DNA of 64,000 nt. It comes from Hexactinellida sp. DTS-2022. Its lineage: Eukaryota > Porifera > Hexactinellida. A model generated the notes under the pieces. The model worked only from the letters and a program-made list of their open reading frames with translations, was not told where the DNA came from and made no database searches. Shown piece after piece: positions 32,893 through 43,901 of this stretch. Made by a program: the position numbers and the translations under genes. How positions within the stretch are numbered: position 1 is the first letter of the stretch; every line of letters begins with the position of its first letter. The stretch lies in the NCBI GenBank assembly GCA_028753945.1, contig JAPNXP010000013.1:3286001-3350000 (forward strand). The letters are read 5' to 3'.

Positions 32893-33581
32893 CTGTAGTG
32901 TTTTGCAGCAAAATGCCCAGTTTCCTCAAATGCGAACGGTTCATCCATCATACCTGTATGATGATCAATAATGGAATCTTCCAACATGGGTTGCTTCCAA
33001 ACAATAGCCATAATATGAAGAACAGCACATGCAAGAATAATAGTGCAGACATTATATGGAGCCATGCGGATCTCTCCGTGAAGGCAATGAAATCTTCTCT
33101 TCCACTTCCCAAAGGTTTGCTCGATTAATACACGCGTTTTTTTGTGGGAATAATTATAATTCTCTTGGACATTTGAAGCAGGTTGCCGGTATGGAGTTAA
33201 TAAATAGGATTTCAGCATATACCCGTTATCACCTAAGATATGCTCTCCAACCAAGAAGTTATTCTCCCCATATGTTCCAACCTGAGAGAGCTTCCAAATA
33301 CGTGAGTCATGTACTGAACCAGGGAATCTTGCCAATACATCGGAAAATCTACCATCAGGTAGACAGAGAGCTTGAACATTTATGGAGTAGTAGAAATGTC
33401 TGTTTACATAATCAGCCTCATTTTCAGAAGGCTTTTGAATACGAAGATGTGTTCCATCTACAAGTCCAAGATCGCCGGGTAGGTTCGCGAGCTCATAAAA
33501 CTGGGACTTAATCGTAGCCTTGTCAGCAGAACCGATCTCTGAAGACTCTCTCTCGAGCGAGAGAATTTTCCGATTCTTCTG
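32893..33581 (-). pseudogene. PIF/Harbinger transposase, 3' exon, C-terminus lost
   Basis: A TTTTTAG acceptor precedes 33581. The frame then runs open with DLGLVDGTHLRIQKP (first Asp), FPGSVHDSRIW, HILGDNGYMLKSYLLTPY (second Asp), THKKTR-like YSHKKTRVLIEQTFGKWKRRF (third acidic residue, Glu of IEQTFG) and MAPYNVCTIILACAVLHIMA, the standard order of the HARBI1-like DDE nuclease. Coding continues to a stop at 32778, but from about 32892 the residues are encoded by the inserted hAT end, so the natural C-terminus is gone. Upstream exons (33582-34000) and the Myb-like partner gene were not found. The catalytic triad is intact in the remaining part. Confidence 0.85.
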
Positions 33582-34184
33582 CTAAAAACAATGGAATCAT
33601 TCCTGCCATTTAGATGAAAAGAGAAGAGTATGATAATGATAATAGCACTAACAAATGAAATATGCATATCATTTTTCATTATAAACAATTATACTCGAGT
33701 AAATTTCATTAGAGTGCAAGTAAGATCACATTGATATTTCAACAGTATAAGTTATTATATTGTACATTCCTAATCACATTCAATAAATGTGTTGGTTGTC
33801 AGGAAGATTCCTTATCTTCGTTTGTTATTTAATTAGGCTCTACATAGCTCGTCATGGGATTCGAGATAGCATTTTATTATGTATTCTTACAGTGTTATCT
33901 ACGTACTCTTCAATTTTCAATCGATTATGAATCATAGAAATGTAACTGTATCTATTTTAAGAAATTATTCAGTATTACAGCCTATTCAATATGGATTCTT
34001 ATCTAACCACAATTTATGTAAGACCTGTTGCATAGAATTTTCAGACGCATAGAATTTTCAGACATTGTATTAGTGTACCATGGATGCTGTACTGGCATAG
34101 AATTTTAGGACATTTACTAATGATTATTATGGAAGTAGTATATAAATAATGAAAACTGTGTACCACTAATACAGGTATATTTCT

Positions 34185-37100
34185 ATGGATCAAACTGAAT
34201 ACCAACGAATCGTAAATTTCCTAAGGAAGGGCGATTTCCCAGCGGAATTTTCCCGCCAAGCTAAATGGAATTTCAAAGAGAAAGTGTCGAAATATTTCAT
34301 TTCAGAATCTGACAAACTTTACAAGGTGATTAATTATATTACATTTGTATAATTTATTGTATAATTCTTTATAATTAAATTAACTATTAATTAGAAAATC
34401 GTGATGAATTGTGAGGAGAAAGACATCGAAGTTGCATGTCGGGCTGATTTTCAGGATATTATGGAAAGGTTCCATGATCGTTTGGCCCATCCTGGAATAA
34501 ATAGCTCTATCCTTTCTATTCGACAGCGATATTACTGGCCAGCGATGTATACGCAGATTACTGATTATGTGAGTTCAGCATCTTATATTTCTATAATAAA
34601 ATTGAATTTTACAATACTATAATTTTATGTATTAGGTAAAAACGTGCGATATATGTCAGCGAACAGCCGCGTTACCACCTCAACCACAGAAAGCTTTACA
34701 ACCGATTCCCCCGCCAGACAGACCGTGGAAACATATTGGAATGGATCTAATTTGTGATCTTCCACTTAGCCCAGAAGGTTATAAACACATATTGGTTACT
34801 GTCTGCTATTTGAGCAAATATGTGGTAGTCAGACCTCTAAAGTCCAAAACTTCCTCAGATGTTGTTGAAAACCTGAAAGACATTTATCTCGATATTGGTC
34901 TTCCAGATATCATCCAACATGACCAGGGCAAAGAGTTCACTAGCAATGTAAGATTATGCTTTATTAATCAATTAAAATAATTTTAATAAAATAGTCAATA
35001 CAGTATAGTATGTATCAATGAAAATATTTACTTGCAGTAATTTGCTAAAGGAGAATACTATATTCTGCGAAATAGAACATGCTTATGATTAATCATTTCT
35101 TTGTAGCTATTTCAAGAATGTCATCAAAAATTTGCAATTGACAACCGCAGCACTCGAGCGTATCACCCGATGGCCAATGGCTTAGTCGAAGCTCATAACA
35201 AAATCCTCAAAACGTAAGTATTTCCTAACGATGTTATATTCTAATTATGAATTGATTTGACTAACAATATCTAGTAAGTTGAGCAAGATGGCTACTCAAA
35301 CTGGAGATCATTGGTCAGTGCTACTCAAGTCTGCAGTATGGTGTATGAACTCGACAGTAAAGAAGTCTCACTCTTATACTCCTTTCCAAGTGATGTGGGG
35401 TCGCGAATCGAGATACGGAGACCTAGTACCAGCTCTTAACAACATGCAGGTGTCTCATGAAGAAGACTTTGAACTTGAACAAGCTATATATTCTGAATTT
35501 TTGCTTGCTGATAAAGATGGCGAAGTGGATGATGTGTTTTGTTCTCTTCCTAGCAACGACATAGAATCTATAAAACTCATCGATGAATCGAGAGAATGCA
35601 CTCGCAGTTTCGCATCTAACTCAATAAGGTCTGAACAACTCAAGCAAAAAAGACAATATGATAAAAAAGTTACCCAAAAGAAGTTTGTTATTTTAATTAA
35701 TAAGTATAAAATAAGAGTACAGTATAATTAAATTGAATTTAGACATGAAATCAAGGAAGGTGACAAAATCATTTTCACCAACATGCCAAAGTTAAAAAAG
35801 ATGCCGAAAACTCAAGGACAGGACAAAATATCTCGGTCCCTTCACAACATCTAGGATTACTGATAGCCACGCAGTGATTTCTAAAGAGGAGTTGGATCCA
35901 AAAAAGACAAGAAAGTACCTCTTCACATTGCACGCCCTTACCATCAGCGCTGTAGTAAATCCAGCAAGCCGATATCCAGGAAGAGAAAGGGTGATGATAC
36001 TTCGGAATGTGAGAGCAAACGAAACAAAGCTTCAATCGTATGTCTTATTTTGATTAGATAATTTACTGACTTGCAAGCTTTGAACTTTTATTATCCAATT
36101 TAGACTCCCCAAGTAGAGTTTGGATTTTCTAATGAAACTATTCATCGTCACTTATCTCAATTCAAGGTAAACACGAACTTGTGCCATTTTTCAATTGTTG
36201 ACATGATTAGAATATCAAAGTTTAATTAACTATCACAATGATGATGAATACTGCACAAATTTAATATTTTCTTTCTTGTATGCAATTGTAATAATTATTA
36301 ATTATTACTCACTAGATTATCCTTCAAGAAAACGTGAGGAAGGGTACTTTCATTACTCCTTTGCATGAAGATCTACACTCAAAATTAAATAGATTTCACC
36401 TTTTTGTTCCTAATATCTTCATTTTTCAATTTATGAAAGATTCGAACGAAAATCAAATGGTAAATAAGTCGTATAACTTACTATATACAAACTTGGACTT
36501 TACTTAAGTTTTATTTACAGAAGCAAGAGATTAGGGAGACTGTACTTTCCTGGACTACAGAAATATATCCGAATTTTGGGGATACTTTAGCCGCTAAATA
36601 TGCCGAAAAAGTGTTGTATGGAATTGTAAGTTTTTTAAGCATAGTCTTATTATAATACTTTGAATTTTAGTGAAATAATTTATGTTGTTAGGCTATCCAG
36701 TATCTCAACACTATGCTCTGGCAAACATTCCCCGACGATCTAGACTTGACATCTCCAGAGATTCCAATTGAAAGTCCCAAAATCAGTATTCTATCGGAAG
36801 ATTGGATTAAAGGAAAATGCCAATTGTATGGATTTCAATTCGAATCTCTAATACAGCAACCCGAAAACCACAAAGGAAAATCTCTCAGTGGCTATCAACC
36901 ATCGGAGACAGAAAGAATTGCAGGCGATGGCAACTGTTTATATAGATGCTTCTCAAAGATCATGACTGGATCTCAAGATTACCATCTTGAACTTCGCGCC
37001 CTCATTTCTAACTATCTCGCAAGTGAGGGTACAACAGGGAAGATGGCATGGTACTTCAAACAAAAGCAGACAACTCCATGTAATTACCTACTTGACGAAA

Positions 37101-37375
37101 TCCCTACTTACCTAGATGGAGCTTGGGGAAGTGACGTGGAAATTATGGCTTTTTCAGCGATCCTAAACGCAGATATCTACGTCGGAAATAATGATAGCCA
37201 CCGACAAGGCTCTCTTATTCGTGAAGTAAGATGGAATTTGATTAGAGCGAGTAAGAACCCCGAAGTTGCTATTTACATCCAAAACTTCAACTTACATTAT
37301 GAACCTGACATTTCTATGATGAATTCCCCCACTCCTTCTTATGGAGCTACATCAGACGATGTCGTGACAATCTAA
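34185..37375 (+). CDS. Ginger transposase: H2C2 integrase + OTU protease domain, ten exons
   Basis: Exons as I read them: 34185-34325, 34395-34568, 34636-34947, 35107-35213, 35275-35682, 35743-36037, 36104-36166, 36316-36459, 36521-36625, 36692-37375; all introns are GT-AG and 60-159 nt. The protein, about 810 residues, has an N-terminal block (EYQRIVNFLRKG), an H2C2 zinc site (FHDRLAHPG ... CDICQR), an integrase core with GMDLICD (Asp142), QHDQGKEF (Asp201) and NGLVEAHN (Glu237), exactly 35 residues after Asp201, then a GPY/F-type module (YLGPFTTSR, VPLHIARPYHQR), a linker, and an OTU-type domain in the last exon with GDGNCLYRCF (Asp, Cys) and NFNLHYEPD (His). Exon 6 needs two frame changes (near 35815 and 35910), from real decay or sequence error. 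It should cut and join the element's own ends; the protease role is unknown. Splice sites are unconfirmed. Confidence 0.82.
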
Positions 37376-37678
37376 TAAATGAATTCCAGTTTTCGAAAGC
37401 GCTCAAAGGCAAGGTACATCGACCTTGTGGGGACCTCTGCCCGAGGTTATTCAGGCGACGCAATCCCTATCATGGCGAGCCCAGATAATGGAAACGCGAC
37501 CTGCAACGGCATGTCCCCAGTGGCGATTTATCAAGTAACACTCAACCAACACATCTCAATCTAAAGTATATTGCGGGAAAGGCAACGCAACTGACGAGTC
37601 CAAGCCGGGACGAAACACAAATAATATCAGGTGAGTTGAAATTAATTCATTGTTTTAGCTGAGAGTGTCTGTTTAAAT
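37376..37678. other. Ginger 3' non-coding segment
   Basis: This segment follows the OTU stop. A 61-codon open frame at 37379-37564 follows the stop by 3 nt, is richer in GC and matches nothing; it could be a further exon or read-through tail (it contains GTGAGT-like donors near 37630) but I do not call it. Confidence 0.4.
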
Positions 37679-38062
37679 TAGGGCTGAAACAAATATTCGA
37701 ATATTCAAATCTTCATTCGTTTTGAAGGCTAAGCAATAATAAGCATTAAATCAAATTCAAGACTCTAACTAAATACAGTAAAAAATATTTTTTAAATGTT
37801 ACAATAGTTTAATAATCCTAGCGATAAAGTATTAGACACAAGTTAGTTATTACTTATTACAAAGGTTAGTTTAGGTAGGAATGAACGTATATTGACGATC
37901 TCTCCAATCTAAACACAAGTCATGTTGTCATCGAAAAGTAGTTAGCGAATATCCGGTTCAATCTAATATTCTTTCAAACGTATATTCGTTTGGAAACGAA
38001 CGAATATTCGTTCAATCATATCGAACGAATATTATAATATTCGGTATATTCGTTTCAGCCTT
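37679..38062. mobile_element. hAT-type MITE in Ginger element, perfect 8-bp TSD
   Basis: TAGGGCTGAAACAAATATTC and ATATTCGTTTCAGCCTTA are inverted. GTTTAAAT is duplicated at 37671-37678 and 38063-38070. It belongs to the same family as 44-456. Confidence 0.9.
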
Positions 38063-38071
38063 AGTTTAAAT

Positions 38072-38139
38072 ACAGTCGACTCCGCTAAATTGGGTAACTT
38101 TCCTAGGGTAGTTTGACCCAATTCAGCAGAATCGACTGA
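38072..38139. mobile_element. 68-bp Tigger-type fragment
   Basis: CAGTCGACTCCGCT and AGCAGAATCGACTGATG are degenerate Tigger TIRs with TA flanks. The internal part is almost wholly deleted. It abuts the TSD of the hAT MITE. Confidence 0.65.
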
Positions 38140-38157
38140 TGTATGTGTTTTGTCTGA

Positions 38158-38765
38158 GCTGTGTCTGGTTTATATAGTTTAGTATTATAATTACAATAGT
38201 TACGCTATATATGAGTACCTGCTATCTGGAATTCACCACCAGCTTAGGAATAGGAGAGTAATATCAGCTAGGTTATAGCGGTACAGGTATAGTGTAGCTA
38301 TTGTATTGTATGTGTCTGGTTTATATAGTTTAGTATTGTAATTGCAATAGTTACGCTATACGAGTACCTGCTATCTGGAATTCACCACCAGCTTAGGAAT
38401 AGGAGAGTAATATCAGCTAGGTTATAGCGGTACAGGTATAGTGTAGCTATTGTATTGTATGTGTCTGGTTTATATAGTTTAGTATTGTAATTGCAATAGT
38501 TACGCTATATGAGTACCTGCTATCTGGAATTCACCACCAGCTTAGGAATAGGAGAGTAATATCAGCTAGGTTATAGCGGTACAAGTATAGTGTAGCTATT
38601 GTATTGTATGTGTCTGGTTTATATAGTTTAGTATTGTAATTGCAATAGTTACGCTATATGAGTACCTGCTATCTGGAATTCACCACCAGCTTAGGAATAG
38701 GAGAGTATTATCAGCTAGGTTATAGCGGTACAGGTATAGTGTAGCTGTTGTATTGTATGTGTCCT
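38158..38765. repeat. Four tandem ~150-bp repeats in Ginger 3' region
   Basis: The unit starts TGTGTCTGGTTTATATAGTT and includes GAATTCACCACCAGCTTAGG and TATAGCGGTACAGG. The four copies differ at only a few positions; the first has a two-base insertion (CTATATATGAG). High identity implies recent amplification inside the transposon. Confidence 0.93.
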
Positions 38766-39284
38766 GTCTAAACTGTGTCTGTGTATTTATAGGCTAACTA
38801 ATAATTATTCCCTCTAGCCATTTATTTTGTATATGCTTTTGTAAATTGTATCATAATTATAGTGTATTTTGTAATATATTTGATATTTCCGATGATTTCG
38901 TATTGCAAAGCTTGTTATATAGTATATGATCTATGTAGTTATATTTAGTTTGGGTTGGGTTTTAGTAATCAACATTTATTTTAATCTAATTGGATCGTAT
39001 TAATAGTAGACATGTCAGACCGTTGGGATAATACATTACGATAAATTGGAAGATGCCTGGAGCAGAAAGAAATATTATCTAAATAATTTAAATTATCATG
39101 AAAGTTGAAACAGGTCTAAATGACAAAAAGTATAGAAATATAAATTAAAATGAAGAAAAATTAGTTATTGAGAAGAATTAATGTTGAACTGTATGAATTG
39201 TATTACTAAGTTATCAAGAACGAGTTAAGATCAGACGGTATACCAGTATCTAATACAATTTCTGAAAATTCTATGCGTCTGAAA

Positions 39285-39345
39285 CATCCATGGTACACTA
39301 ATACAATGTCTGAAAATTCTATGCGTCTGAAAATTCTATGCAACA
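39285..39345 (-). repeat. Right TIR of the Ginger element
   Basis: These 61 bp are the exact reverse complement of 34026-34086. Within the TIR, GCATAGAATTTTCAGAC occurs twice, a likely pair of transposase binding sites. A partial third copy lies just inside at 39258-39283. Confidence 0.93.
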
Positions 39346-39349
39346 GACC

Positions 39350-40267
39350 TAGCATACTCAATTGTTATCCATTCTTATCAACACTAGTTTCTGCAATTAT
39401 TATAATGTCTTAGGTATCCTCTCTACCACGGACGCATATATATTGTGTTTATTTTCTAAATTTGACCTTTGTCTTCGTGTTATGGTTAGAAATTCCTTAA
39501 TATTTTGACCTTTCTTATAATTTGGATTCTATTATTATAAAGAGTTTACTATGAAAATTCACTATTCTGCATGAGATTATGTTTCTATAGTATTACTAAC
39601 TATTGCAATTGAGTTGACTCGATTTCGAATCAAATTGACTTCAAACGGTCTTACAGAAAATTCTTTTTTCGGTAGATTTCCACTAAAATCTCCATTAATG
39701 GAAAGCTAACATTAATGACTATATAGGATCGACTTTTAAAATGTATGTAACTTGAAAACTAGTGATGCGTTACTCCTAAAATTTGATATACAACAAAATA
39801 TAGCATTTTAATAGATAGAATAAAATACTCATGAGCAATCCGTCAATTTTGGCCCGACGAGCTATGTAGAGCCTGAAGGTTCCTAGTTGGAAGTCTTATA
39901 TAATCCTACTAGTGTATAATCATTATATTATAGATTACAAACATAAAACATTGAATTTTCATAATAAATCCAATCAAGTTAAAACAATATTGGCACCACC
40001 GATATCATGAGACTCGCCAGCCGGCGTGCAGGCAGTACAACTACATAAATAGAAGCTATGTATTATAGGAGTGGGGAATCATTGTTCTTTGTTCCTAATA
40101 ATTTGACATTAATTGCCTCAACTGTTGCTCAAAAAGAAAAATTAAGAAATATAGATTTTACTAGATCAATAATAAATAAACACTTACCATAACTAAATTA
40201 TACATTAGTTTTGTATTTAATTAGGATAATGCTCTATTCTAATCATATTTACCTTAAAGTTATTTTT
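39350..40267. other. No recognisable feature
   Basis: AT-rich DNA without an open frame, TIR pair or array that I can support. Confidence 0.5.
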
Positions 40268-40402
40268 ATCGGTCTTAAGATCGATCTTAACTAAGATCGA
40301 TCTTAAGTTCGATCTTAATTCTTAGTGAATAGCTCTAAGTTCGGTCTTAAGACTTAAGACTGATCTTAGTACTTAAGTTCTTAGTGAATACGGCCGCTGG
40401 AC
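40268..40402. repeat. Palindrome-rich CTTAAGATCGATCTTAAG cluster
   Basis: Alternating AAGATCGATCTT, ACTTAAGTTC and TTCTTAGTGAATA motifs can fold on themselves repeatedly, and TTCTTAGTGAATA occurs twice (40318 and 40379). It looks like the terminus of a DNA transposon whose partner I cannot find. Confidence 0.5.
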
Positions 40403-40714
40403 CGTTTTTTATTCATAGTTCTGTTTTGGTAATAGCTAGGTTACTAAATATCCTCCTGAAGCATATAACATCCACTTATTGGAATTTCGAGAGCCTGGTT
40501 GATGGTTTTGCATTTAATAGATGGTATACTATTTGTTTGATTATTTTAGATTCTACGAAGTGTATAGACTATAGAGAAACATACATGCATTACTATGTGC
40601 GTTAATATATGCCAAGGAATATGGAAAATTTGACCTATCCAGCTTACAAGTATTGATAAATTTGGGGAAGGTTAGGGAACACTGGAGTTGATTTTATATA
40701 ATCGTTGATAGACC

Positions 40715-41264
40715 TGCTGCATGAGAAATTGAATTGCCGTGAGAAATTGAATACAACCATGGATGCCGTGAGAAATTGAATTGCCGTGAGAATTTGAATA
40801 CAACCTGTTACTTAGAATGTGAATCTTTAGTCTCTATAGATTGCAAATAATACTATACAGTAAATTGCAAGTGGTTTACGTATGATGGGATGACAACACC
40901 GAATTTAGCAAACCTAAATAATCCAAACTTTAGACCTGATGAAAGAATTAGTAGTATTTTCTATATTTTAAATTAGTTATTATGTCAGGTCTATTGTTAT
41001 TCTTTATTATTGTCATAATAAAATGAGTAATGAACTACAGTAGTGTTCGCCTAATAGCAATTGCTCTATTAGCAAGTTACTTTTTGTCCCCAAGCGAGCA
41101 TTTAATGTTAAATTTGTTCCTCTAATAGCAAGTTCGGCCTATTAGCAAGGAAATTTCGTGCAAAATGCGACTTGCTATTAGGCGAACACCACTGTATTGT
41201 TTGATTGCTTTGAATTGAATTTAGAGATTCAAATTCTCACGGCAATTAAATTTCTCATGCAACA
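40715..41264. mobile_element. Ginger-type MITE with TSD GACC
   Basis: TGCTGCATGAGAAATTGAAT and, from the right end inverted, TGTTGCATGAGAAATTTAAT are TIRs that stay similar for about 38 bp. GACC flanks both sides (40711-40714, 41265-41268). TGYTGCAT starts both this element and the autonomous Ginger at 34026, and the TSD sequence is the same. Subterminal GCCGTGAGAAATTGAAT is repeated. A TA-flanked MITE is nested at 41038-41194. Confidence 0.8.
41038..41194. mobile_element. TA-flanked MITE (GTGTTCGCCTAATAGCAA ends)
   Basis: CAGTAGTGTTCGCCTAATAG and CTATTAGGCGAACACCACTG are nearly exact 20-bp TIRs with TA on each side. This is pogo/mariner-type and 157 bp long. A lone related terminus may lie at 50066-50105. 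Confidence 0.88.
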
Positions 41265-41369
41265 GACCCATGTATCTATTGTAACTTAAAAAAGATCTGG
41301 ACAGAACTGGCCTCTTTGAGTTTATGCACTCTATACTGGCGACTAGGATGTCCGAATTAGTAATTAAAT

Positions 41370-41653
41370 ACCTTATTATAGGAAATTAACGCGAATTGCT
41401 CCAATTCGCGTTAATTTAATGGAGCGTTAATTTAATGGAGCGTTAATTTAATGGAGCGTTAATTTAATGGAGCGTTAATTTAATGGAGCGTTAATTTAAT
41501 GGAGCGTTAATTTAATGGAGCGTTAATTTAATGGAGCGTTAATTTAATGGAGCGTTAATTTAATGGAGCGTTAATTTAATGGAGCGTTAATTTAATGGAG
41601 CGTTAATTTCCGTCGTATTAATTTAATGGCGCGTTAATTTCCTATAATAAGGT
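41370..41653. mobile_element. Palindromic MITE expanded by a 16-bp satellite
   Basis: ACCTTATTATAGGAAATTAA and its inverse bound the unit. Between them GCGTTAATTTAATGGA is repeated about 12-13 times (41411-41615). The monomer is a variant of the MITE's own end (GCGTTAATTTCATGGC). The unexpanded version is at 41914-42006. Confidence 0.88.
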
Positions 41654-41716
41654 CATCCAACTAGGACTGAATATATCCTGGAGTATAATTTGTCTAGGAC
41701 TTAATACACCCAGGAG

Positions 41717-41869
41717 CAATGGCGGACACTAGTGGGGGCGAGGGGGGGCGGTCGACCCCCAATAATTTCGAAAGAATAAATTGATTGGGGGCACTGACTA
41801 AGAATACTGAAAGTGTGATCAGTCCCAACTAATTTCGCACCCAAATATTTCGTCAAGTGTCCGCCACTG
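41717..41869. mobile_element. hAT-type MITE, perfect 8-bp TSD CCCAGGAG
   Basis: CAATGGCGGACACTAG and AAGTGTCCGCCACTG are inverted. CCCAGGAG lies at 41709-41716 and 41870-41877. GC-rich, 153 bp, of the same broad group as 26313-26477 and 48957-49059. Confidence 0.9.
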
Positions 41870-41913
41870 CCCAGGAGTATAATTAGACTAGGACATTATA
41901 TACTCAGGGGTAT

Positions 41914-42006
41914 ACCTTATTATAGGAAATTAACGCCCCATGACATTAACGCGAATTGCTCCAATTCGCGTTAATTTCATGGCGCGTTAATTTCCTATAA
42001 TAAGGT
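41914..42006. mobile_element. 93-bp palindromic MITE, unexpanded form
   Basis: ACCTTATTATAGGAAATTAA and its exact inverse enclose GCGAATTGCTCCAATTCGCG. It is the ancestral-looking form of 41370-41653, lying only 260 bp away. Confidence 0.9.
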
Positions 42007-43547
42007 AGTAGTTGAAGTTGCTAATAATACAAAATTATATTTCAAATGTTTTGGAACTAAGGGTACGTATTCAGAAAGAAGAATACCTTATATATAATTC
42101 CTAGAAATCTTATAGGAATAGCTGTTATGATAAATAACAATAGATCAAGAGTTGAATTTGACTCAAATATTTAATAGTTAAATGAATTACGTCAATATAC
42201 AATAATTCAGTAAAGTTTAGCATCAATCGTTGGGTTTTCTAGGTTTTGGAATGAGCTTGTTACAATGGCATAATTTTTACTTAAATACCAACAACTTAAA
42301 AATTGACTCTATTTCCCGTGACTTTCCACTGTGCGAAATTGTCTTGTCTCACCCCTAGAATAGTTTCTTTATTATAATATATCGTTGCATGTCAAATTTT
42401 AGCATATTTGGGAAAATTCAAGAGGTCCCCAAAAGGACCTCACAATGTTCGCAAGGCATGTGATATAAATTATTGTAAAATTCATGAAATGAATCCCTTT
42501 CGATTCTATATCATATTACTAATGTCAAAACCGGTTATTTCTATCAACTTGAAAAAAAATTAAGTAGTTTAGATTATTGGAAGACACCATCAAAATGGGT
42601 AAATAAGAAATCAAACTGTTTGGGTATGAGAACAGTTGAGAAAGTTAAACCCCGAACTATGGGAAGTATTTTCTTAAGTGCCGGATCCCTTGGGGACCCG
42701 TACAATCTTCCTAATTGAGTTAAAACTTCACATGTAACAATAGATTAGAATAAAGAACTATTCGAAGGTTGAGACATGACGTTTTAGAACAAAAAAATTT
42801 TTTGGGAAGCCCTGACGTGTAATTTACAAGCCATAGGTTAAACTTATTTATTGTGAGTGATATTTTGAGGGGGATAAGGTCGCAAAATGGCCGTTAAATA
42901 TGTTTCGTAGTGTCTAACACTAACGAAAAAGTCGCGAAGTAACTTTTGTGAGAGTAGTCCGTCGCGAAGCCACCGAGGCTGTAGAGCTCGTTAATAACAA
43001 ATGTAAAGTTTAGTTGTTGAATTTATATCTGCAGACGGAATGTGGTAAATCGAGTTATTTGGATATCAAAATTATGTGACATCTTATATATTAAATCACA
43101 ATGATTTTTTTGTTTGTTTGTTCGGAATTGATTGAGGAACTGGTAAGAGCTACAGACTTGAAATTTGGCAGGGGGGTGGGAAATAGTGTATCTAAAAACA
43201 AGTTATAATAACTAAGAAAAATATTCACATCTTGCCTTCCCTAAAGGTGACAAAACTTCAGCCTATTAAATTCGAGGGTTTTCCAGTATGGATTAGCAGC
43301 TAGCATTCAATTCGTATTAAAGGATTTTAGTGTCTCTATCAATTGTTAAGTGTGCGTTATAGAATGCCTATCTGAGACTGTGATTTAATTGGTCTAGAGG
43401 AAGTTCATTCATCCAATCAGTCATTTGTGTTCCCTCTGTCTACCCATACATTTCTAAAATTCCATTGTGTCCATTTGATTATTACCAATCAATACAATAA
43501 CTTCTCCACAGGCCAAAGTCTGGGGTCCACAGAGTTGTACAGTTCCA
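42007..43547. other. Intergenic; probable HINE-like end at 42880-43160
   Basis: GTCGCAAAATGGCCG, GTCGCGAAGCCACCGAGGC and GAGCTCGTTAAT at 42880-43000 resemble the palindromic end of the HINE-like elements. TTTGTTTGTTTGTTCGGAATTG at 43110 resembles their other end. No array lies between. The rest shows nothing. Confidence 0.45.
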
Positions 43548-43901
43548 GTGATATCATGAACTACTATAGATAAGGACTGGAAATGACTATAAAAAATTGG
43601 ACCATGGACGAACTAGAAGTGCATTCGATATTTTTGCCTATTACAATAGGTTATGAACTTTACACATGAATTATGTTGTTTTTAGCTGGATTCGACACAA
43701 AAAGGACTGGAAATGCATTTTAAGTGTCTAGAATTAAGGTATTATTAATGACCCATAAATATTGAAACTATATTTGAGTATATATATTTCTTTTTGTATT
43801 ATGTGTATGAATGTAAATTTTGTACGGGATTTTGTAAGCGATAATTGTTACCCAATTCTTTTATGCATTTACTCCTTATTTCTTTACTTTTTCTATATTA
43901 A

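Larger units (their letters stand above)
34026..39345 (+). mobile_element. Complete Ginger DNA transposon (61-bp TIRs, TSD GACC)
   Basis: The 61 bp from 34026 (TGTTGCATAGAATTTTCAGA...) are exactly inverted at 39285-39345. Ends are TGT...ACA and the 4-bp TSD GACC sits at 34022-34025 and 39346-39349. TG/CA-type ends, a 4-bp TSD and a DDE integrase without reverse transcriptase define Ginger elements. Extra GCATAGAATTTT blocks follow inside the TIRs. The 3' third is non-coding: a hAT MITE (37679-38062), a Tigger fragment (38072-38139) and four ~150-bp repeats (38158-38765). Exact TIR identity suggests recent movement. Confidence 0.92.

Noticed and set aside
32790-33511. Plus-strand open frames of 112 and 151 codons
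   Set aside because: They are antisense to the Harbinger transposase, which carries the recognisable motifs.
34185-37375. LTR retrotransposon or retrovirus-like origin for the integrase gene
   Set aside because: No reverse transcriptase, protease-gag or LTRs flank it; short exact TIRs with a 4-bp TSD and an in-element intron-rich gene fit a Ginger DNA transposon.
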